Assembly: GCA_006384855.1 (NCBI GenBank)
Contig: VCJN01001914.1
Span: 1-64,000 of the forward strand
Reading direction: 5' to 3'
DNA: 64,000 bases
Source: Tetraselmis striata
Taxonomy: Eukaryota > Chlorophyta > Chlorodendrophyceae > Chlorodendrales > Chlorodendraceae
Shown: piece after piece, positions 56,302-64,000 of the stretch
How the letters are laid out: each line of letters starts with the position of its first letter
Position numbering within the stretch: the first letter of the stretch is position 1
Position numbers and translations under genes: made by a program
Notes under the pieces: model-generated
What the model was told of the DNA's origin: nothing
Database searches by the model: none
What the model saw: the letters and a program-made list of their open reading frames with translations, nothing else

Positions 56302-59300
56302 TTAAGCAGTGTTTTGGGCAGAGGTGGAGGTGGGGAGAGGGGTAGCATAGTTGTGGGGAGCAAAACGGGAGCTTGGTCGGCGTTGGGATCTTCGGTTTCC
56401 CCTTTGTTGGTGTCCGCTAGACGGTTCATTGGGTTTGTTGACGTACGGGACGGTAGTGTGGTTGACTCTGCCAGTTAGGTCGGGCAAGAGGGTGTCTTGG
56501 TCCGTTGGGGAGGAGAAGTCGGTCACATGCTTATTGCCCGCGTATGTTGACAGTACGTGCCAACGTCCGCCGTTCATGATTTCCAGTTCTATGATAAGAA
56601 GTTTAAGCGTGTTGTTGTGTCGATCTGTCTTAAGGCCGGCCATTGAGGGGCAATTGCCTGCCATGTGGCCGTTGCTGAGGTGTTCTCCGCAGTTTCCGCA
56701 TGTGAAGGACGGCTGGCCTTTGTGTCTCACTTGGCTGGAGTGTGTTCCCCATACAAATTCCAGCATGTGGATTGTTTCTCAGGTTTTGATGTCTAATGGG
56801 GCCCGGCATTGCACCCGTGGTCAACGCTTGGTCTGTGAGATGGGAGTGCAGGGTCTCGTCGGCGGCGTCGCAGCCCACATTAGCGGTAGCGTGCTTCCGG
56901 AGGGCGGCTTTCCGGTTATGGGAGATGGAGGTGGTGGTCGGCGCTCCTTGGCAAGGGGTCAGCCACACGTCATTGGCTGGCGCGAGAGTCGCGCCTACGG
57001 ATACGATGATATGCCAGATAGGGTTGTGCCGTTGGCGGCTACTTCTCCGGCGGTGGTGTCGGCTTGTTCGTTGCCTTCGATCCCAATGTGGGCTTTGACG
57101 TCATGGAGGATAGCTCGGAGTCCAGAATCCGCTCGTCTGACTGCTCACATGATGCTCGTTGTTGTCGGTTTACGATGTGCGCGAGAAATGTTTTCTGAGC
57201 GTGGCATAGTTGTAAGGTGATCGGGCGGTGCGTCATGCGTTCCATTAGGTGAAGGGAGACGGCGCTACCTGAGAGGATGTGCTCCGGAAGCTCGGATCAT
57301 GGTGCCACCGAGATGGCGGCCATTTCAGCTCTCGTGACGATGGTGAGGCGAATTTCGTCTGCGTCCACTCCCACTGCGATGCGTTTGTTGCCCGGCGTGT
57401 AAACCCCGGCGCCGATTCCTATCGTTCCGCCACTACAGTGGATTTGGGAGCCGTCGATGTATGTGAAGCGTTTCGGGTCGTGCCGTCTTATTTCTAGGGG
57501 TTGTTTGAACGGGATTGGTCTAGTCAGCGGGGTGAAATCTTGCGTTGCATGTGGTAGTCGCCATGCACGGGGTGGTATGGGAAGACGGTGGGTGGGGAGG
57601 GGGTGGGGGGGTGCTGTTATTGCGGCTCTAGCTTCGTCCGAGCCTAATCGGCTTTGGGTGGTGTCGCGGTTGAGGTGCAGAGTGCGGTCATCAGGGTATA
57701 GGGCCCAAAGGGCACCGTCATCGTATTTGAAGCCTCCACTGCGTTGATGGTCTTGAGGTAGATGGCGGAAGACACAAGGCACACCCCCACCGGCCATTTA
57801 ATATCAAGGTTCGCGTCCGGGGCTAGCATGGTGTGGTGGTTTGGGGACCGGCCCGAGCTTGATGAGGTCCGCGGGGAGCTCGCACAGTTTTTGCATGTAG
57901 GGGTGGTTGATGAAATAAACTTCTCGTAGGGCGCATATGCCCACTCGGGGAGGACGAGCACCGGGGTGGTAGACTCGTGTCGCTGAACGTACACGCTACG
58001 GAGAGCGTCATACCGGTTCGCGTAGGTACTCGTTTCTGAAGACCGTAAACGGGTCTCAAATCTGAGATGTGTAGCTGGCAACGCTTTTTGGCTAATTGGC
58101 ACGCGCGTTAGGTGCGTATCATTAGCACGTGACCGCTCGCGCTCCTCCCTCATCATCCCGCCGTCAGCCCCATCCCTACCCGCGACTCACAAGACGAGGC
58201 ACATGCCACCATATGCCTACGTTAGCTGCTACCGCGGTGTGCTCTTGATGGTGCCGGCCGGTGTGGCCGAGCGATAGGCATCGGTGGGGCGGCGGGATGG
58301 GTTGGCGAGACAGGTGGTCACGCGGGCTCCGAGTTTTGATTAAATGACGTTATATTCGACGGTATCAACCGGATACAAATCATTACTCGTACACATTTCG
58401 GTAGTTGCATCTCATGATTGTGATCCCGCTGTACATAGCTTAAACCCCGGGAGGATTTCATTTATCGAGTACCCGGGGAACCGGTGTGGTTTTGCACCGC
58501 TTTTAGCATGCATTTGTCATCGTGTTCGGAGTTGGTGAGACATTTTAGCCCACAAGCATAGGTCGTTGGGGGGCCTAGCGCCGAAATCTACATAGGGGTA
58601 TATGCTGTGATATTGGGAGGTGTAGATCAACATGTTGAAAGGGTCGCTGAAAAGTGTTGTGCGGGCGTGGAGGGCGGTTATAGTTGCCAGTGTAAAGCGG
58701 TCATCCGTGGCCCATCTGTACTTCCGGATTTGGTGTTGGGACTTGTAGTTAGCACTCGTAGTAAGGCTGCCTACTCTGTCCATGAGCGCGTAAACCTCCG
58801 CTGCAAACGGCTAATATGCTCGGTCCGATCGGAAGAGGAAGCGGAGGTGCTCGACCCTCCGGCGGCGGTTGAAGGTATGGAAGGATGTGCCGTCCGGCTT
58901 GTGAAGCACTCGTTGGTGTGCGTCCTTGACGCTAAATAAGTAGAATTCCCCCGCGGGATAGCGGGTAGGCAGTCCAGGCCCGGGTTGTTGGTGGCAAGTT
59001 CGATTTCGACTTGGTATTTGTGGGGGTGCCACCCGGCCGGTTGAGCGGGGGGGGGGGGGGGGGGGGGGTTCGAGTGTGGTTCGAATGGTGCGCGCGCCCG
59101 GCCCGGATCCCGAATCTACAATGGACTCGGCTAGTTGCCGGGCCGGTTCCCATTGGACCTCGAATAGGCAGGTGGTGTCGACCCGGATGATTTTTATGGC
59201 ACATTTGGCATACCTAGCATCCGCGGCGAGGACGCAAGCATGGTGGACCACGTTGTGGCACCTTGTCGTGATTGGCCAGTTTCGGACTATGCCTGCGGTT

Positions 59301-59752
59301 GGGAGGTGGCGGTGGGTACAATGACAACGGCCGTCATTTTTCACTTCTTGTGGCGGGAGGCGGTCTCGTGTGATGGGTGTGCACGAGGCCAGGATGAAGC
59401 CCATGTGCTTCTAGGCGTTTACTTCCGCAAGGGTAAGGAATTCTGGAGCCCAGTAGACAAGGTGTTGGTTGACTCCATATGGTCCTTGGGCCGTAGAGGT
59501 GATGCGGGTCACATCGCTGATTGCTAGGGGAGATGCATTTACTTTGAGGGGGTCCGTGCGGAACTGGGCCGCGCGGGCCGGGGCCGGGGTGCGTTGCGTG
59601 TGTAGGACTGGCGGGGCGAGTTGTGGGCGGTGTGCGGTGTGCGGAAGGACAGTTAGCCATGTGTTATGTATGGCAAGCTGACGCATGTCCGGGAAGGCGG
59701 GCCGGGGTACGGTACCTCTAGGTAGGGTGAGAATTTGCGATAGGGTTTGCAA
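56302..59752 (-). mobile_element. LINE D, degenerate, with RNase H and C-terminal zinc finger
   Basis: Read on the minus strand: a possible ORF1-like part (about 58811-59752, no clear domain); then an RNase H domain (57297-57797, FTYIDGSQI ... GTIGIGAGVYTP ... TRAEMAAISVA); its continuation in another frame (about 57040-57290, HLMERMTHRPITLQL and HIGIEGNEQAD); and a Cys/His finger of the type found at LINE ends (56650-56740, CGNCGEHLSNGHMAGNCPS followed by RHN). The RT region itself was not found, so the element is internally deleted or heavily mutated. At least one frameshift lies in the RNase H near 57290. Confidence 0.6.
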
Positions 59753-59775
59753 CGCCTTCGGAAGGCTCGTGCGGG

Positions 59776-59884
59776 TTGCGGGCCGCTTTAAGCGGCTTGC
59801 GTTGATATTATAGCTGGTACCTGGTAAGGCTTTCTTGCTTTTAGCGGTGGATTTGTCATCTATTTGTCCTTTTGTAATTCACAC
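59776..59884 (+). repeat. LINE B-like 3' tail on the plus strand
   Basis: A GCCGCTTTAAGCGGC hairpin (59782-59796), the word GGCTTGCGTTGAT and the closing CCTTTTGTAATTCACAC (59868-59884) correspond in order to the 3' end of LINE B. This suggests a related, diverged LINE inserted on the plus strand whose upstream part I could not recognise. Confidence 0.4.
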
Positions 59885-60155
59885 GAGGATACCTCGTACC
59901 ATGCGCAGTTTTTTTCGCCCCCGGGACAGGACTGGCACCAGTGAAACCCTTGCGGCGTCTCTACGACGGCCGTTTAGGCAGCAATCCAGTTACGGAAAGC
60001 CCTGGGTAGGCGACGCTCCGTTATAGTCATCAAGCAAATTGCCGAAGCATTTCGCAAGACTAATTGGAGGCCAGTGACGGAATTTCCAACACTGTTGGAT
60101 CACCGTCTAAAACACTGCCATCAAAATACCCGGCACTGACCACGAAAGGTCCGCC

Positions 60156-63100
60156 CTACCCGTTTGGGCGTCGGCCCATTCGAGTAATGCGAGTTGGGGC
60201 AAGCCCCAACCCGCGGAGCAAAGCATTTCGGGAGTGCGATACATGTGCAACAAAAAAAGCAATGTGAGGGAGGGCCCGACGCCATAGCTGGAAAATTTTC
60301 CCATTCCCAGTAAAATCCAGGGCGCCGTGAAGGGAGGGGGGGACCCCGCCAAAAATAAAGGCAGTTAAGTCCTCAGGCGTTGACGCACTAACCTGACTAC
60401 TAATAAAATCCCTGAACTCCGGAACTAACAACCCAAAATTATGACAGTGATACCCCCACCGCGGGCACTCCACCAACATATGTTCGATAGTCTCAGATTC
60501 ACCTCCGCCTCATGCAGGGCAGTGTTCAAGGAACCCCTTAGGCATGGCATGAATCCGGGCCAATCGGCGGGCAGTGGGAAATACTCGGGTGCGTAATTGT
60601 ATCATAATGTGCAACCCGGCCACAACCCCTGCGGGGACACCCACACCGTACTGTGGCAACGGGTTTGACGCATAGGACGCCTGGACATATATACCCCAGG
60701 TGTTATTGCGTGCTAACGATACCGACGATTCGTAACGCGCCCACACCGATGCCTTTACTAGTTTAGCGGCATCGCGCGCGGCTAGTGACCTCCACTCAAG
60801 TGGAAGGTGCGCCCCCTCAGCTAGCCCTACGTTCGCCCTAGCTAGTCGATCTAACCACCGCACAGTCCCCGACGTCCACGTGTTAGGGCGCGCCCGACTT
60901 GGCTGATCTACTAAATGGGTTATACATGTATTCAAGTCGGATGCTTTAAGGAACGCCCAAGCCCGTGCCGCAGCGGCCGTAGCCTCTATGGGCGCAATAT
61001 CCAATTCCCGCATCATCGGTGCAGTGGCCACCCCATGGGAGTTTTTACCTACCCCAATGAGGCAACGCAAGCACTGATTGAGTACGGTTTGTAATTTATT
61101 TGCGCCGCTAGTTCTATCCATGCCCCATACTTCACACCCATAAGTTAAAACCGGCAGTACACAGGTTTTAAAAACCGACACACGCACATTAATAGGAATT
61201 ATGTCCCGTCCACCGACTAATACCGAATCGAGCGCCTCAATAGCGCGTCTACCCTTCTTAACCCGGTCGTCTACTATGTGTTGCATACCTAAATCCGACT
61301 TAATGACCGTACCCAAGTACCTATATTCATTTACAACCGGTACCCGTTCCCCCCCAAGCTGCCATCGGGCAGCTTGTTCGCGTAACGCGGTCTCGTCGGA
61401 ATATCGGCCTAATGCCATCACCCCACACTTAAGTACCCCAAACCCCATAAAATTGTCCTCCGCCCACTGCGAGAAGTGGGCGAACATGGCATGCAGGTTA
61501 TCGAACGAGCCCGTGATACCAACAGCGTCGTCCGCGTATAACTGACCTGGCACTCTTAGTGGTTGCCTTGCCGCTAATGTGTCAGTGCACCCTGGTACAT
61601 CACACCCTAGATGTTCTACCCCATCGAATATATCGTTAATAAATATGTTAAATAGGATGGGGGAAGCGGGGCATCCCTGTCGGAGGCCACGCTCTATGGG
61701 TATGGGGTCTGATAGTGTTCCCGGGGCCACCCCTGTCTTGACCCGTACCATACTATCCCTGTATAAAGTTTTAATGAAGGCAAGCACATGACCCGTAACT
61801 CCTATGGCTTGTAGTTTTAGGAATAAAAGCTCATGACGTACGGTTTCACATGCCTTCCTAAAGTCAATAAAACCCGCGTACGTTGGTAGACCTGCCGCTT
61901 GGCGACGAGCCGCGATATCGAACAAGCTGGCGAGTGACTTGCATGGGGCCCTCCTCATTCCGCATTAAACCCGCTTGCCAACGGCGGATTATCCCTTTAG
62001 CTTGGCAGACGTCTTGCAAGCGTTGGGAAATGACGGTCATAAGGAGTTTCATAGCGGCACCCATAATCGAAATACCCCTATAATTGTCCATAACGGTCGC
62101 GTCGCCTTTCTTGGGCACCGATACTATGGCCGAGCTACGCCACTGCTGGGGGATATAGTTCTTAGTCCATATCCCGTTAATTAAGGCCAGCAATGCCTTG
62201 CCAAAATGGCTATTCGGGGCGTATATCGCCAATTTTAAAGCCTCTGCAGTGATCCCATCCTGCCCCTGGGCCTTATTATTTTTTAAACGCCTAAGAGCCT
62301 TGACTAGTTCCTCCCATGTTATATGCCCATTAATCCCGTTTAGTGCGGGGGCAATGGGTGGGGATGTACCGTGGCGGTGTTCCCACGCCGCACGGTATAT
62401 CGCAACCCGTTGTGCTAGGGGGTGGGGGTCACGCAGCAGCTCCCGATAATGCCGCGCCCAGCACGCATTGATTTCGCCCGGCTCGGCATGAAGTACTAAC
62501 CCCCGATACCGGATCGCGTACCGGCTGGTCGTTCGCGCCCTCGTATGAACCCTGCCCCTTACGGAGAGAGCGCGCCCACTTCCAGAATTCCCGTCTCCCA
62601 CCACCCTTCTTAAAATCCTGAACCGCTTTTAGCACGGCCCGCTCCCTCTGGCGGCGGCGGTTATTACGTACTAGTGTCCGGACCCTATGCCGTGCAGCAG
62701 CATAATGTGCCGGCGCTAGAGCGGCATCCCGAGGGCCCCTAGTCCCCCGGCACGCCATAAAGGCCATGCGCCGACGATTAATCGCACCTAGGATAGACCG
62801 TTGGAGCGGCGGCCCTAGGCCACAACGCCTGGGCTTGGTAACAGCCCCTACCCCACGCGCCGCCGACCATATTGCCTGAATAAAGTGGTCGGCGCCGGTG
62901 TCTAGGGACCCCCCCCCTCCCGAGGGCCCGCCGTCTACATGTGGGTCATCTAGAGGGGTGAGCACCGCGAACGGATTAGCGGTGACAAAATCGTGGAACG
63001 GCTTGGGCCATTCAGAGGGAGAGTCACCGTGGGCCGGTTTGGGAATGGACCTTGCAGACAGGCGTTCATGCAGGGGAGGTGGACAGGCATCCTCACGGAT

Positions 63101-63404
63101 GGCGCCCATGGGGAAAGAAGACAGGGAAGTGATCGGAGGTGTCCCAAGAGTAGTCCACCCATGCCGAGGGCGAGAGAGGGGGGGGAGGGCCTATGGTGGG
63201 AGGCCATGCGATGAAGTGGTCAAGAACGCGGTAGCTGCCCCTCCGGCAAGTACCCCGTTCGCGCGCCGATGCATCCCGCGGCCACATGGGCTTACCGCCG
63301 GGAAGGCACCGCCAACGCCTGAGTAGAGCCGTCAACTCCCTTTCATCCATGTTCCAATCCCCCCCACCACGATCATATCCCTCGGATAACTCGTACGAAG
63401 CCAA
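60156..63404 (-). mobile_element. LINE C, APE-type non-LTR retrotransposon, 5' truncated, decayed
   Basis: Read on the minus strand: the end of an apurinic-type endonuclease domain (63093-63404, GDWNMDERELTALLRRW, RGSYRVLDHFIAW, TSDHFPV); a linker (62429-63109); the first RT part (61864-62604, NNKAQGQDGITAEALKLA, IPQQWRSSAIVSVPKKGD, NYRGISI); the main RT (60510-61958, FIDFRKACETVRHELL, GLRQGCPASPILFNIFINDIF, LYADDAVGI, YRYLGTVI, VLTYGCEVWG); and a Cys/His end (HCPA ... EHMLVECPRW). Frames change near 63100, 62550 and 61900, and a TGA interrupts the final zinc motif near 60510. A GTTGGGGC/GCCCCAAC hairpin lies near 60192. It is dead as it stands. Confidence 0.85.
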
Positions 63405-63599
63405 AGGTTTTTGCCGGTATTAGGGGTACAGGTACTCGTAATCCGGACAGACGGCCTAGGCGAGCTGGGACCAGCCCGCCTATCCGCACGTTGGCCCATT
63501 TTTCAGGTCCTCATTCAATTCGCGACGTACCCCGGTACTGAATCACTGCGTCTTTGTTACGAGATGAGACAGCACCGGTACGAATATGCAGTGACGACT

Positions 63600-63690
63600 A
63601 CAGGTAAGCTCTCACGGCCCGGCCGGTCTCGAGCCGCCGACTTACATACTCGTAGTCACTCGCTCTACCACTGAGCGCCCGAGTCAGCAT
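63600..63690 (-). repeat. tRNA-like sequence, possible tRNA-derived SINE
   Basis: The minus strand contains GCTCAGTGGTAGAGC, a canonical D-arm/A box, and about 35 bases on a degenerate B box (GGCTCGAGACC). Acceptor and T stems pair poorly, so a dead tRNA copy or SINE head is more likely than a working tRNA. Confidence 0.35.
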
Positions 63691-63750
63691 GCGCAGTATC
63701 GTCGATCGCATCATATCGAACACGAGCGCTTTGACGATTCCCCAGTACTA

Positions 63751-63774
63751 GTACCGGTACCATGGTACCGGTAC
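63751..63774. repeat. Perfect 24-bp palindrome
   Basis: Built from GGTACC units around a central CCATGG, in a stretch rich in GTACC words (63740-63840). Confidence 0.85.
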
Positions 63775-63849
63775 CAGGTACGATGCTGAAAAAAACATGA
63801 TGCGGTAGCAGAACCAGTACCTGTACCTGGTACCTGGGGGTAGCGACTA

Positions 63850-64000
63850 ATCCTTACCGGGTTTTATTTTGGGCTGGGTTCCCCTTTCCTTATTTTACGG
63901 CGCCCAGTATGGATTTTACTGGGAATGGGAAAAAGTTTCCAGGTATGGCATCGGGCCCTCCCTCACATTGCCTTTTTGGTTGCACATGTATCGCACTGAT
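63850..64000 (+). mobile_element. Second copy of the LINE C 3' region, entering the window end
   Basis: The last ~150 bp match, in the opposite orientation, the LINE C 3' part at about 60226-60340 with scattered differences (FTGNGK, then a few changes). The element continues beyond the window. Confidence 0.7.

Noticed and set aside
56351-57220. 289-codon plus-strand frame
   Set aside because: It lies antisense to the RNase H and zinc finger parts of LINE D and shows no domain of its own.

Overview
The window is nuclear DNA from a eukaryote, most likely a green or other protist alga (inference). The genes have many short GT-AG introns, coding exons are GC-rich, there are no operons or bacterial signals, and retroelements are abundant. 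No database search was possible; assignments rest on motifs and on splice junctions whose reading phases agree.

Layout. 1-2583: one exon of an arsenate reductase/low-molecular-weight phosphatase-like gene (minus), otherwise unassigned. 2584-9536: a LINE fragment (plus) split by a very young Ty1/copia-type LTR element (2720-7275, minus) with 268-bp LTRs that look identical and a 5-bp target duplication. 9537-12383: AT-richer sequence without genes. 12384-13687: a two-exon TVP38/TMEM64-family membrane protein. 13688-18004: unassigned. 18005-28239 or beyond (minus): a 13-exon carnosine N-methyltransferase (CARNMT1-like) gene whose 5-kb fifth intron holds a complete three-exon biotin synthase gene on the opposite strand. 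28850-33600: two copies of one LINE family (minus). 35108-43795: a ten-exon PPP-family serine/threonine phosphatase with a long last intron filled by a satellite-like array. 45226-48797 (minus): an AVT1-like vacuolar/vesicular amino-acid transporter. 49399-50739 and 51035-52255: two candidate inverted-repeat DNA elements. 53259-54676: a degenerate coiled-coil gene. 56300-64000: a LINE graveyard, including an RNase H-bearing element, an APE/RT LINE and the start of a second copy of it.

The four multi-exon host genes cover unrelated housekeeping tasks: methylation of a histidine-type dipeptide, biotin synthesis in the mitochondrion, protein dephosphorylation and amino-acid transport. The most distinctive things seen are the nested antisense bioB; a recurrent C-rich or pure poly-C tract immediately inside 5' splice sites, which appears as poly-G on the plus strand for minus-strand genes; and the copia insertion into a LINE whose reading frame is in register on both sides. 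I found no defence system, CRISPR array or biosynthetic cluster.
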